Below are positions 1 through 8,955 of a stretch of 64,000 nucleotides of DNA, one piece after another. A program made the position numbers and the translations under genes. The notes beneath the pieces were generated by a model. That model did no database searches. It was not told the DNA's origin and saw only the letters and a list, made by a program, of their open reading frames with translations. Numbering within the stretch: position 1 is the stretch's first letter; every line of letters begins with the position of its first letter. Where the stretch lies: assembly GCA_035649635.1 (NCBI GenBank), contig DASRJE010000153.1, forward strand, positions 1-64,000, written 5' to 3'. The stretch is from Gp6-AA40 sp035649635 (GTDB lineage Bacteria; Acidobacteriota; Vicinamibacteria; Vicinamibacterales; UBA2999).

Positions 1-58
1 CCTTATTTACGGGCCGATCATGGTACAGTCGGCACCAGCCGGCAACCGAGCTGAACGT

Positions 59-1631
59 ATGGATGACACTTCCGGCGCTTCTGCCGAACGGTCTCAGCTC
101 GCTCGCCTCGAGGCGCTCGACGATCTGCTTCCGACGCTTGCAGGCGTCCTCGATATCCGCGAGGTCTTCGAGCGCGTTTCATCGATCGTGTCTCGGACAT
201 CGCGCAAAAGTGCTGCCGCATGATGCAATGGTGCTGCCGGTGCTGTTACCAGACGGTGCCCACGTGCGCTTCCACGTGACAAAAACACCGGCTGCAGCCA
301 AATTCCCTGACGTCATCGAGGTGCCCGAATACCTGCGTGGAGGGGACTGGGACTACGACATCGTTGACGACTTCCAGGTCGACCCGCAGCGCTACGGACA
401 GACCGCGGCATCGCTCGGGTATCGATCCGCGCTTCGCATGCCGATTCGCGTCGCAGGACAACTGGCGGGCGGAGTCGCCTTCTTGTCCTTTACGCCCTCG
501 TACTACACAAAGGCGGACGTGACCGTCGGCCGCCGTGTCGCCGACCGGCTCGCGTTGAGTCTCTCGCGCGAACACGCATACGAGTCGGCAAAGCGGGCCG
601 ACGAAGCGGTGGAACGCGCGGCGCGCCTCGAAATGCGGGTGGCGGCACTGACCGAGGAGTTGAACGCTCGCGCCGGATTCGCGCGCGTCGTGGGGAAGTC
701 GGCATCGTTTCGTCAGGTCCTGACGCGTGCGACGCAAGTGGCTGCGACTGAGACCACGGTGCTCCTGCTTGGCGAATCAGGTACCGGCAAGGAAGTCGTC
801 GCGAGATTCCTGCATCGCGCCTCGCCACGAAGCGCTGGACCGTTTGTCGCCCTCAACTGCGCGGCGTTGCCCGAGGCACTGCTCGAGTCCGAGCTCTTCG
901 GCTACGAGCGCGGCGCATTCACCGGCGCGCTTCAGGCCAAGCCGGGACAGATCGAGCAGGCCGCTGGTGGCGTGCTCTTCCTCGACGAAGTGGGAGAGAT
1001 GAGCCCGTCAGCTCAGGCCAAATTCCTGCGTGTGCTTCAGGAACGAGAATTTCAGCGACTGGGCGGCACCCGCACCATGAAGGCCAACGTCCGGGTTGTC
1101 GCAGCGACGAACAAGGATCTTCGCGCCGCCATGCAAACCGGTACATTTCGAGAGGACCTGTATTACCGGCTTCAAGTGTTCGAGCTCCGATTGCCTCCTT
1201 TGCGCGAGCGCAAGGAGGACATCCTGCTCCTGACTGAAGCCTTCCTGCAGGATCTCGCTTCGTCTTTCGGCCGCCCTCCGGCAGGAATCTCGAGCGAGGC
1301 CCGTGACGGCCTGCTTGCGTACGACTGGCCGGGCAATGTCCGCGAGCTACGCAACATGCTGGAACGTGCCGCGATCCTCTGTGACGGCGGGCTGATCACG
1401 AGTGAACACTTGAACCTGTCCGCGCAGGCGCCGCCCGAGAGGACGAGCGCGAAAAAGACCCAGCCAATCACGGCCGCGATCTCTGACACGACCGATCTCC
1501 GTACGATCGAACGATCGACGATCCAGCGCGCGCTCGAGACGGCGCGCTTCAACAAGTCGCTGGCGGCAAAAGCCCTCGGCTTGACGCGCAAGCAGCTCTA
1601 CATCCGCCTCCGCCAGCACGGCATCGAATAG
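59..1631 (+). CDS. GAF-domain sigma-54-dependent transcriptional activator, frameshifted near its N terminus
   Basis: The protein has the layout of a bacterial enhancer-binding protein: an N-terminal GAF-like sensor, a central AAA+ domain and a C-terminal Fis-type HTH. Counting codons from base 63, Walker A (GESGTGKE) is near residue 237, the sigma-54 contact motif GAFTGA near 284, and Walker B (FLDEVGEM) follows. The C terminus ends in a helix like that of Fis (KALGLTRKQLYIRL). The first about 45 residues make sense only in the frame starting at ATG 59 (RLEALDDLLPTLAGVLDIRE). From about base 205 the sensible frame (VLPHDAMVLPVLLPDG) is shifted. An intact 522-residue frame starts at 63, but its first 45 residues look like noise. 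The frame change may be a sequencing error or a real lesion. Target genes are unknown. Confidence 0.85.
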
Positions 1632-1699
1632 GCGGGGCCCGCCACGTTGCGCCTCGCCTGCTCGCGACCGAACGCGCCGGGTTGCGCCAGCGGGGGGAA

Positions 1700-2155
1700 C
1701 TACTTGCCGGCTGAACCCTTCGCGCTTTTGGCTTTCCAACGATCGAGCGCTTCCTGCCCGATGTTGCCGGCATCGTTGGGAAGAGTGTAGGTGCCGTCAG
1801 CATGTTGCACGAATTTGAGGATGGCGCCTTTGCGCCCGTCCTTGAGTGGTCCCCCGGCGACTTTGACCTTGTCGCCGACCTTGTAGGTATTGATCGTGAT
1901 CCCCTTCGGGACGAGCGCCGCAGCCGCAGCCGCTTCGAATGACCAGTCGGCCTGTGTGCCATCCGGGCTCGTGACCGTGATCGTCAGCCAGGAGTGTGGG
2001 TTGGTGAAGTTCCATTCCTTGACGACGCCGTCGAGGATGATCTCGCTCTCTGGCTTCACGTCGAACATGTTGAACGAGTGGTGCGCGAAGGCGGTCGTCG
2101 CGATCATCAACGCCCCGCCGAGCGTCAACGCGCGGACCACAAGACGACGAGTCAT
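1700..2155 (-). CDS. DUF6152 family secreted protein
   Basis: This is a 151-residue protein with a Sec signal peptide: a positively charged start, a hydrophobic stretch, then cleavage after TAFA. The mature part begins HHSFNMFD and contains NPHSWL, both typical of DUF6152 proteins, small periplasmic proteins common in Acidobacteria and some Proteobacteria whose function is not known. It lies 21 bases downstream of another secreted protein on the same strand (2177-3106), so the two probably form an operon read leftward from the 3107-3331 intergenic region. Family assignment rests on recognised motifs; no function is claimed. Confidence 0.75.
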   Translation of the reverse strand: MTRRLVVRALTLGGALMIATTAFAHHSFNMFDVKPESEIILDGVVKEWNFTNPHSWLTITVTSPDGTQADWSFEAAAAAALVPKGITINTYKVGDKVKVAGGPLKDGRKGAILKFVQHADGTYTLPNDAGNIGQEALDRWKAKSAKGSAGK

Positions 2156-2176
2156 GTCGGATGTCCTCCTGTCTGA

Positions 2177-3106
2177 TTACTTCGGCGCGCCAGGCTCAGA
2201 CGGTCGTGTCACCTCGGTCTGAGGTTTCTTGTACCCGGCTTCGCCGGGAAGCACGGATGTTGTCCGGCCGTTGACGTCACGCACGTCATTGCTCGTGAGA
2301 GCGCAGTCCCAATACCGGATGCGATGTTCATAATCAGCTTTGACGTACGACGTCGCGACGTTCCACGGCGCCGTCAGGCCAATCGGGTCGTACATCGTCG
2401 CTTGTACGACGATGCGATCGGGGCGGCCGGTTGTACCGTTGACGCGCTGCCAGACCTCAACGCCCTCGAGCTCCGCGCTGTTGTCCGGATAGCCGCGCAG
2501 ATAGTCCGCGGCTTTCACGCCCATCGTCCAGACCACGAGCTTGTCGCCGTCCCAGAAGCCGATCGAATCGCCGAGCCACGTGTTGCCTTCCGGCGTCGCA
2601 TGCGGCCTGCCGTCCGTGTAGACGCGGCGGGTTTCGTTCATGAACTCCTGCATCAACCAGGACTGCTTCGGGCTCAGTGAGAACTCCTTGTGATACGGCT
2701 CGACCAACCACCGCGGATACGCCGACGGTTCGCAGTGCGTCAACCGGTCGTAATAGACCTCGCCAAGCTCGCGTTCCTCTTTCTGCTTCTGCTCGTAGCG
2801 CGCCCGATAGGCTGGTGAGAGTGGCGCATCAACAGGATGTTTCATGCTCATCGTCGTGATGCCCGACTGCCAGATCCCCGACCAGTCCGGCAGCGAGGTC
2901 AGCGTGTGTTTGGTGCCGCCCTTGGCGCGGTCGAGCAGGAACTTGTAGTGCTCGGCCGCGGACGCGAACCGTTTCGGCGGCGCCACCACCGCCTCAGACT
3001 GTGTGGGAATGAGGCGTGACTGCGCGTGCGCAGACTGGATGAGGCCGCCCATCAACAACGTGCACAGAACGACGATTGCCCATGTGCCGCTTCCACGAGG
3101 TGCCAT
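2177..3106 (-). CDS. Conserved secreted protein of unknown function
   Basis: The protein has 309 residues. A signal peptide (hydrophobic VVLCTLLMGGLIQ, cleavage likely after SAHA) is followed by a soluble domain with PDWSGIW and GDSIGFWDGDKLVVWT. Proteins of this kind are repeatedly found beside DUF6152 genes in Acidobacteria, which fits its position directly upstream of one here. The second half looks rich in beta strands and could be a lipocalin-like barrel, but that is a guess. It is the first gene of a leftward two-gene unit and shares its upstream region with the divergent PadR gene. Confidence 0.6.
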   Translation of the reverse strand: MAPRGSGTWAIVVLCTLLMGGLIQSAHAQSRLIPTQSEAVVAPPKRFASAAEHYKFLLDRAKGGTKHTLTSLPDWSGIWQSGITTMSMKHPVDAPLSPAYRARYEQKQKEERELGEVYYDRLTHCEPSAYPRWLVEPYHKEFSLSPKQSWLMQEFMNETRRVYTDGRPHATPEGNTWLGDSIGFWDGDKLVVWTMGVKAADYLRGYPDNSAELEGVEVWQRVNGTTGRPDRIVVQATMYDPIGLTAPWNVATSYVKADYEHRIRYWDCALTSNDVRDVNGRTTSVLPGEAGYKKPQTEVTRPSEPGAPK

Positions 3107-3124
3107 ATCGCCTCCAGCCGCCGC

Positions 3125-3225
3125 CTAGGTCCTAGCCGCTCCTCGGTTCTAGTCCGCGCCTAGGTCCTAGTCGCTCCTAGGTTTTACTCGCGCCTAGGTC
3201 CTAGTCTAGTTTTACTCGCGCCTAG
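3125..3225. repeat. CTAG-rich imperfect tandem repeat
   Basis: Three to four imperfect units of about 28-35 bases, built on cgcctaggtcctagtcgctc, lie between the divergent secreted-protein gene and the PadR gene. CTAG occurs ten times in about 100 bases, and CCTAGG is itself palindromic. The array sits immediately upstream of base 3106, where the promoter of the leftward genes should be. Confidence 0.8.
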
Positions 3226-3294
3226 GATAGCGAGTCGCCCTCAGCGGCGCCAGCGCCATCTGATGGCTTGCCACCTCGCCTGAATCACGACACC

Positions 3295-3323
3295 TTGACA
3301 TTCTACATATGCACGTGTAGAGT
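3295..3323 (+). promoter_or_regulatory. padR promoter with embedded palindromic operator
   Basis: A consensus -35 (TTGACA, 3295-3300) and a -10 (TAGAGT, 3318-3323) are separated by 17 bases. The spacer and -10 are covered by an imperfect palindrome, ctacatatgcacgtgtag (3303-3320), of the kind PadR dimers bind. The ATG at 3332 is only 8 bases past the -10, so the transcript would be leaderless or nearly so. The arrangement points to PadR autorepression. Confidence 0.65.
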
Positions 3324-3331
3324 GCCTAGGC

Positions 3332-3673
3332 ATGGCGGCCGACAACCCGAAGTCCGATTTGCTGCAGGGGACGCTCGACATGTTGATCCTCAAGATCGTG
3401 GCGCTGGGGCCGACACATGGCTACGCCATCGCCCAACGGCTTCAGCAGATGTCGCAGGATGTTCTCCAGGTCCAGCAGGGCTCTCTGTATCCCGCGCTCC
3501 ATCGCCTCGAAAAACGGGGGTGGGTGAAAGCGGAGTGGGCGGCATCGGACACCGGCCGTGAGGCGCGCTTCTATTCGCTTACGCGCCTTGGTCGCAAACA
3601 GCTCGAGGAGCAGCGCGAGAACTGGGACCGTCTCTCGAACGCGATCTCGGGCATCCTGCGCACCGCGGAGTGA
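3332..3673 (+). CDS. PadR family transcriptional regulator
   Basis: A 113-residue winged-helix regulator. The PadR domain covers nearly the whole protein: LLQGTLDMLILKIVALGPTH near residues 10-29, the conserved GYAIAQRL helix, then QGSLYPALHRLEKRGW as the recognition helix and wing. It has the short form of the family, with only one C-terminal dimerisation helix. It lies 20 bases upstream of a large ABC permease gene, an arrangement very common in Acidobacteria, where PadR is thought to control the downstream permease. The palindrome over its promoter suggests autoregulation; the ligand is unknown. Confidence 0.9.
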   Translation: MAADNPKSDLLQGTLDMLILKIVALGPTHGYAIAQRLQQMSQDVLQVQQGSLYPALHRLEKRGWVKAEWAASDTGREARFYSLTRLGRKQLEEQRENWDRLSNAISGILRTAE

Positions 3674-3693
3674 GCCAGGCGAGAAATCATTGA

Positions 3694-6303
3694 ATGATGT
3701 GGCGCACGCGTCGCGACCCACGCATCGCTGACGAGATCAGGTTTCATCGCGATCGCCTGATCGAGGGCTACGTCGCTTCCGGCATGGATCGCAGCGAGGC
3801 CGAGCGGCGCGCTTTTCTCGAATTCGGCAACGCCGTTGCGATTGAAGAGTCCGTCCGCGACGCGCGCGGGCGCTGGCTCGACGATCTGTCCAAGGATCTG
3901 GCCTATGCGCTGCGCACCCTCCGCCGCAGCCCCGGCTTTTCGTTCGTCGCCGTGTTGTCGCTGGCGTTGGGTATCGGCGCCAACGCCGCCATCTTCAGCC
4001 TTATCAGCGCGGTGATGCTGCGGACGCTGCCGGTGAAGGACCCGAGCCGTCTTGTCCAGATCACGCGCGACCTCAACGGACGCCCTGGACAGGTTTCCTA
4101 CGTGCTGTTCGAGATCTTCCGCGACAACGTCACGTCGATCACCGGCGCGTTCGCGCAGCAGTCCACGACTCAGATAGTGACCATTGGCGGCAGCGAGGAG
4201 ACGGTCGCAGTCGATCTGGTGTCGGGCTCGTACTTCTCTGTCCTGGGAATCGACGCGGCTGCCGGCCGTTTGCTCGGACCCGCCGACGACGTGCGGTCGT
4301 CGGTCGGAGCCGCCGTGATCAGCGATCGGTACTGGCAGCGGCACTTCGGTCGCAGCCCATCAGCGATCGGTACGTCGTTGACGATCGTCAATCGCACTTT
4401 CACGATCGTCGGCGTCGCCCCACCCACCTTCGTGGGCGCGAGGGCGGGGAGCCCGCCCGATTTCATTCTCCCGCTGATGTCGATGATGAGCGACGTGCAG
4501 CGGACGCAGGCGGGCTTCAATGCGCTGACGTTGCTTGCCCGCCTGAGGCCCCGAGCAACGGTCGAGCAGGCACTGGCCGAAGCCGAAGCGCTCTATCGAC
4601 CGGTGAAAGAGGCTCAGGCTGCTGAATCAGCCAGCCGCGGCGAGCGGGAGGCGATGCTCCGTCAGCGGATTGTGGTGTTTCACGCGCCCGATGGCTTCAA
4701 CCCGATTCGCGACAACATCCGCGAACCGCTCCTCCTGTTGATGGGAATCGTCGGGCTCATCCTCCTGCTCGCCTGCGTCAACGTCGCTGGCCTCCTGCTC
4801 GCGCGCGCCGCCGCACGGCAGCGTGAGATTTCAGTTCGGCTGGCCATGGGCGCCGGACGAAATCGCCTTGTGCGCCAGTTCCTGACGGAGAGTCTGGTGT
4901 TGGCAGTGCTTGGTGGCGCTCTGGGACTGCTGATGGCAGGTCGGGTCAGTGGGCGGCTGTTTTCGCTGTTCACCAGTGGACGTCCGATCGAGTTGTCGGT
5001 TGCGCCAGATTGGCGGGTCATTGCTTTGGCGGCGGCAGCCTCAGTCGTCGCGTGCCTTACCGCTGGCCTCGTGCCGGCGGTGCAGGCGTTTCGCGTCGCG
5101 ATCAATCCGGCGCTCAAAGAGACGCGTGCGCAAGGCCACGGCAGGTTCGGCAAATCGCTCGTCGTGGCACAACTGGCCATCTCGATGGTTCTGGTGGTCG
5201 GCGCCACACTGTTCATCGGGACGCTGCTCAAGCTCTATGCGGTTGATCGAGGATTCGACGCGGACAGGTTGCTGGTCTTTCAAGTCAGGAACAATCGAGC
5301 GTACAGCGTGGAGCAGGCGAAAGTGGTACGTGACCGGTTGCTCGAGGGCTTGAGAGCATTGCCGGGCGTGCGATCGGCCAGCGCGGGTGCCATGCTACCG
5401 ATCGGGGGAGGCATCTGGGACCGCACGGTCCGCATCGAAGGTCATCCGTCGGAGTCGGGGGAGCCTGAGAGCGTTGCCTTCAACGCGATTGCGCCCGACT
5501 ACTTCGCGACGTTGGGAACGCCGCTTCTCGCTGGTCGTGAATTCGACGGTCGCGACACGGTAACGGCGCCCCCGGTGACGATCGTGAACCAGAGCTTTGC
5601 GCGCGCCTATTTTGGAAACGCATCTGCCATTGGACGTCGCGTGACGACCGTCGGCGTCACGTACGAGATCGTCGGTGTCGTTGGTGACGCGAAGTATCAG
5701 GACCTGCGTGAGTCGTTTCTGAGAACGATGTACATCCCGTGGACGCTACGGGATGCGGCCCAGTCGTACGGCTATCTGGTGCGCGTGAACGATGGTGACC
5801 CGCTGCGGTTGTCGTCCTCGGTCGACCACGTGCTGCGCGAGGCCGACCCGACACTTCGCGTGGTCCGCCTGATGACCTATGCGGCGTGGATCGACTTGAC
5901 GATTCCCAACGAATGGCTCATGGCGACGCTCGGCGCGGTGTGTGGCCTGCTCGCGCTCGTGCTCGCCGGCGTTGGCATGTTTGGCGTGCTCGCGTTTCAA
6001 GTCGCGCGACGCACGAACGAGCTGGGAGTGCGGACCATCCTGGGCGCGAGCCGATGGTCGATGATGCGCCTGGTGTTACGTGACGTTGCCGCGATGGTCA
6101 TGCCAGGCATTGCGATCGGCGGCGCGGTGGCGCTGCTGCTCACCGGTCTGGCGCGAGGCCTGCTCTTTGGTCTCACGCCGACGGATCCTGGCGTGTTCCT
6201 GGTGGCGGCATCGATCCTGGGTGCGTCCGCGCTGGTGGCCGGCTGGGTGCCGGCCCGTCGCGCGTCGAGCGTCGATCCATTGGTCGCGCTCCGTCATGAG
6301 TAG
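3694..6303 (+). CDS. ADOP-type ABC transporter permease (MacB/FtsX-like, duplicated)
   Basis: This 869-residue inner-membrane protein has the architecture of the acidobacterial duplicated orphan permeases. A short N-terminal cytoplasmic segment (residues 1-65) leads to a first membrane helix around SFVAVLSLALGIGANAAIF, a MacB-like periplasmic domain, and an FtsX core of three helices (about 340-450). A second copy of the periplasmic domain and FtsX core follows (about 475-860), ending in VDPLVALRHE. Such permeases work with a separate MacB-type ATPase, which is not encoded in this window, so the substrate (peptide, drug or lipoprotein) cannot be named. It is probably cotranscribed with padR 20 bases upstream. 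Confidence 0.9.
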   Translation: MMWRTRRDPRIADEIRFHRDRLIEGYVASGMDRSEAERRAFLEFGNAVAIEESVRDARGRWLDDLSKDLAYALRTLRRSPGFSFVAVLSLALGIGANAAIFSLISAVMLRTLPVKDPSRLVQITRDLNGRPGQVSYVLFEIFRDNVTSITGAFAQQSTTQIVTIGGSEETVAVDLVSGSYFSVLGIDAAAGRLLGPADDVRSSVGAAVISDRYWQRHFGRSPSAIGTSLTIVNRTFTIVGVAPPTFVGARAGSPPDFILPLMSMMSDVQRTQAGFNALTLLARLRPRATVEQALAEAEALYRPVKEAQAAESASRGEREAMLRQRIVVFHAPDGFNPIRDNIREPLLLLMGIVGLILLLACVNVAGLLLARAAARQREISVRLAMGAGRNRLVRQFLTESLVLAVLGGALGLLMAGRVSGRLFSLFTSGRPIELSVAPDWRVIALAAAASVVACLTAGLVPAVQAFRVAINPALKETRAQGHGRFGKSLVVAQLAISMVLVVGATLFIGTLLKLYAVDRGFDADRLLVFQVRNNRAYSVEQAKVVRDRLLEGLRALPGVRSASAGAMLPIGGGIWDRTVRIEGHPSESGEPESVAFNAIAPDYFATLGTPLLAGREFDGRDTVTAPPVTIVNQSFARAYFGNASAIGRRVTTVGVTYEIVGVVGDAKYQDLRESFLRTMYIPWTLRDAAQSYGYLVRVNDGDPLRLSSSVDHVLREADPTLRVVRLMTYAAWIDLTIPNEWLMATLGAVCGLLALVLAGVGMFGVLAFQVARRTNELGVRTILGASRWSMMRLVLRDVAAMVMPGIAIGGAVALLLTGLARGLLFGLTPTDPGVFLVAASILGASALVAGWVPARRASSVDPLVALRHE

Positions 6304-6375
6304 AGCGCGCCGAGCGAGCGGAGGGCGCGGCGGAAAGCACCACGCATCGCCCGCTGGCTCCCCAGCGTCCTCTGC

Positions 6376-6640
6376 TTAAGGCTCTTCTCTGCGCTCGTCG
6401 CTTCCTCCGCGGCCCTTCGCACTTTCCGACCCAGCGCCCGGCACGACCCCAACGTATTTCGCGCGCGGGCGAATGAGTTGACCTGTCGCGTACTGCTCGA
6501 GCGCGTGACCGATCCAGCCGATAGTCCGCCCAATCGCAAAGATCGTGAGCGGCGAACCGGCCGGCAGGCGAAGCACGCGTGCCACGGCGGCGAGCGCCAT
6601 GATATGTCCAACGTCAAGATTTGTCTCGCGTCGGCCAATG
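6376..6640 (-). pseudogene. Citrate synthase C-terminal fragment
   Basis: The reverse strand encodes a segment nearly identical to the C terminus of the HTH-citrate synthase at 13548-14756, including RVLRLPAGSPLTIFAIGRT and HALEQYATGQLIRPRAKYVG. DNA identity is also evident (for example gcgcgggcgaatgagttgacc in both). There is no N-terminal two thirds and no start codon belonging to it, so this is a remnant. It abuts, head to head at about 6660, a methyltransferase fragment on the other strand. Confidence 0.8.
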
Positions 6641-6663
6641 AACTCAACCGTTGCGTGGGCAAC

Positions 6664-6790
6664 GGGGTTCAATGTCTTCGAGCACCTCGCGAACGAGGAT
6701 CTGACGATACTACTGGAACAGCTGCGGAGGAAGCTCTCGCCGACTGGTCGACTCTGCCTCATTGAGCCGAACCACCGTTACTATGAACAG
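6664..6790 (+). pseudogene. Internal fragment of a SAM methyltransferase gene
   Basis: About 115 bases (6671-6785) closely match 9256-9370 inside the intact methyltransferase at 8956-9630. The encoded peptides agree (NVFEHLANEDLTILLEQLRR here, NVFEHIAKEDLTTLLEQLRR there), then the similarity stops. Neither the SAM-binding N terminus nor the C terminus is present. It is a recombination remnant joined directly to the citrate synthase fragment on its left. Confidence 0.8.
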
Positions 6791-6861
6791 GACGACGTTG
6801 ACTCAGACGCGGCGTGTCTCCAGGGGCATGGCCGCAACCGTGATTCACCAGGAGACGCCCC

Positions 6862-8706
6862 GTGGCAGACGCGTTCGAACGTGATAAGCGGGCGACCATC
6901 GCGACCGCTGGGTTCTATGTCGTGCTCTGCGGATACATCGCCATCGCGATGACATGCTCACTCGTGGCGCCGGTTAGCAAGTTCGATGACGCCATACCAT
7001 TGGTGCACGGGATGCTGATACAACGTGGTTCCGTCCCCAATGTGGACTTCTACTCGCCGTATCCTCCGCTGGGCCTCTACTTGAATGCCGCCCTGTTCAG
7101 TCTTTTCGGTCGTACCGTCATCGCCAACCGCGCGCTGGGCAACGCCTTCTTTCTCATGGTTGTGATGCTCGTGATCTGGCTCTATCGCGCCCGTTTTCGC
7201 TCTTGGGGTCCGCTCGTTCCGGTAGCGACTCTCGCCGTCGCGAGCAGCATCGGCAGCACGATCAGCATTCCTTCGTGGCCCGGCTTTGCGCTATCTCTGT
7301 CAGCGCTGCTGATGTATCTGCGTTCTCAGGAGGCCGAACGGCACCGTTTGTGGCTTGTCGCAGCTTCGGGTGTGCTGGCAGCCCTAGCGCTCCTATACAG
7401 GATCAATTTCGGCGGGTATGTCTTGGTGGCCATAGCGATCGATTTCCTGCAACGATGGTGGCTCGACGGTCGCGATCCAGGACGCGTCCGTCTCCAGAGT
7501 GAGTTAATGGCGTTGACTGCGTTCGTCTTGCCCCTGATCACTGTGACCGTGGGGTTCTGTGTGTGGGTCTATGGAGACAAGATTGCGGTTGGTCTGTCCC
7601 AGTTCATTGTCACGGCGCAAAGGTTAATGGCACTTCGGGGTTTTATGCAGTTGGAGTTTGCAACGCCTCTTGCATCTGGCATCGCCGTGCCATTCTTTTG
7701 GTTCTATTTTCGGCTCCTGAACGGAACAGACCGCCTTTCGCTCAAAGCCCTGCTCCCAGCAGTCATCTACGTGGCGCTCTTCATGGTGGCTTTCGCCGGT
7801 CGGCGACATCTGAGTGTCGCGCTGACTGTTGTTGCTCTCGAACTGGCTGCGATCGTCCTGTTGCACATTTTCATACGCCGGCTGGAACGCGCCGAGCTCA
7901 GTCTAGTGGTGTTCTTTTGCTGCGTGCTTCACTATTACGTAAGCCGTGCGGACTGGGCGCACTGGCGGCTTGTGCCGATAGTGGGCACGCTTTTGATCCC
8001 GTTTCTATTCGTGCCAAATTACGACGAGCCACGTCAGGACCGGTATGCGTCCACCAGCACGAGGGGAACGGCACTGACGCTGATGACGGTCGTGATCTTT
8101 GGCTTTCTGTCAACGTCTGGATTCAGGCCTCAGTTGGCAGACTTGCGTAACGGGCTGTCGCTGGTCGCCGGCATCGGTCACGATTCCCCGGCAACGGACT
8201 CGGAGCGCATGCTGAGTGCGGTAGTCCCATCACCCGCTTGGGAGTCAATCTATCCCGATCGCGACGAGTTGGCGGTGTTGCGTTACGTGCGCGCCAAAAG
8301 CAGTGACTCGACACCTCTTTTTGTCGGCGTGAAGGACCATTCTCGGACATTCTGGAACAACCTGCGAATGTATTGGTTGGCCGACCGTTCGATCGGCGTG
8401 CGAAACTTTCTGCTCGAAGACAGGGTAGCCACCGAAGCACCAGTGCAGGAAGGAATGATCGCCGACCTGGAACGGGACAGGGCGACATGGATTGTTTTGG
8501 ATTGCGTTCAGGATGGCGACGACGAGTTTCGTCGCTCCAATTATCAAGGTGCAACACTGCTGGACGAGTACATCGCGAGCCGTTTCAGGGAGGAAGCCAG
8601 GTTTGGTCGCTATGCGATTGCGACGCGCCTGAGCGATCAGAACCGCACGGCGACGATGCCGTGCGCTGAGCCCAGCCGCGCTCTAGACGTTAGACAGCCC
8701 TACTGA
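6862..8706 (+). CDS. Multi-pass membrane protein, GT-C (PMT/ArnT-like) glycosyltransferase candidate
   Basis: A 614-residue protein with about 10-12 predicted membrane helices and a soluble C-terminal segment of roughly 150 residues. The first periplasmic loop carries FDDAIPLVHGMLIQRG followed by YSPYPPLGLYLNAALF, the acidic loop and pattern usual in GT-C enzymes that use polyprenyl-phosphate sugars. The GTG start is supported by AGGAG at 6850-6854, seven bases upstream. The downstream methyltransferase, GT2 and second GT-C gene suggest a cell-surface glycan role, but the donor and acceptor cannot be deduced. GT-C membership is inferred from topology, not from a decisive motif. Confidence 0.6.
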   Translation: MADAFERDKRATIATAGFYVVLCGYIAIAMTCSLVAPVSKFDDAIPLVHGMLIQRGSVPNVDFYSPYPPLGLYLNAALFSLFGRTVIANRALGNAFFLMVVMLVIWLYRARFRSWGPLVPVATLAVASSIGSTISIPSWPGFALSLSALLMYLRSQEAERHRLWLVAASGVLAALALLYRINFGGYVLVAIAIDFLQRWWLDGRDPGRVRLQSELMALTAFVLPLITVTVGFCVWVYGDKIAVGLSQFIVTAQRLMALRGFMQLEFATPLASGIAVPFFWFYFRLLNGTDRLSLKALLPAVIYVALFMVAFAGRRHLSVALTVVALELAAIVLLHIFIRRLERAELSLVVFFCCVLHYYVSRADWAHWRLVPIVGTLLIPFLFVPNYDEPRQDRYASTSTRGTALTLMTVVIFGFLSTSGFRPQLADLRNGLSLVAGIGHDSPATDSERMLSAVVPSPAWESIYPDRDELAVLRYVRAKSSDSTPLFVGVKDHSRTFWNNLRMYWLADRSIGVRNFLLEDRVATEAPVQEGMIADLERDRATWIVLDCVQDGDDEFRRSNYQGATLLDEYIASRFREEARFGRYAIATRLSDQNRTATMPCAEPSRALDVRQPY

Positions 8707-8955
8707 CGAGGCGGTACTCGAGATGCCGGGCGCATGGCGACAACCGCATTCTGCGCGTTGAGGTCAAAGAGCAAAAGTCAAAGGTCACTCCAGCCGTCTC
8801 CGCTCAAGCTCCTGCGTTGTCGAGGAACCGAATGCGCGCGCGGCATCGGTCATAATTGCGCTGTCCCTTAGGCCTACTTCCGTCAACGTCGGCGAGGCCA
8901 CGAATACCTGCTATTCGCCGTATCGTGAAACAACTCGTGCCGAGGAGTTGATCGC

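Noticed and set aside
1631..1643. GC-rich palindrome after the sigma-54 activator, considered as a terminator
   Set aside because: There is no loop and no T-run; a 13-base GC palindrome is expected by chance at this base composition.
8760..8795. Short direct repeat gtcaaag in the gap before the methyltransferase, considered as an operator
   Set aside because: It is too short and unsymmetrical, and no regulator gene is nearby.
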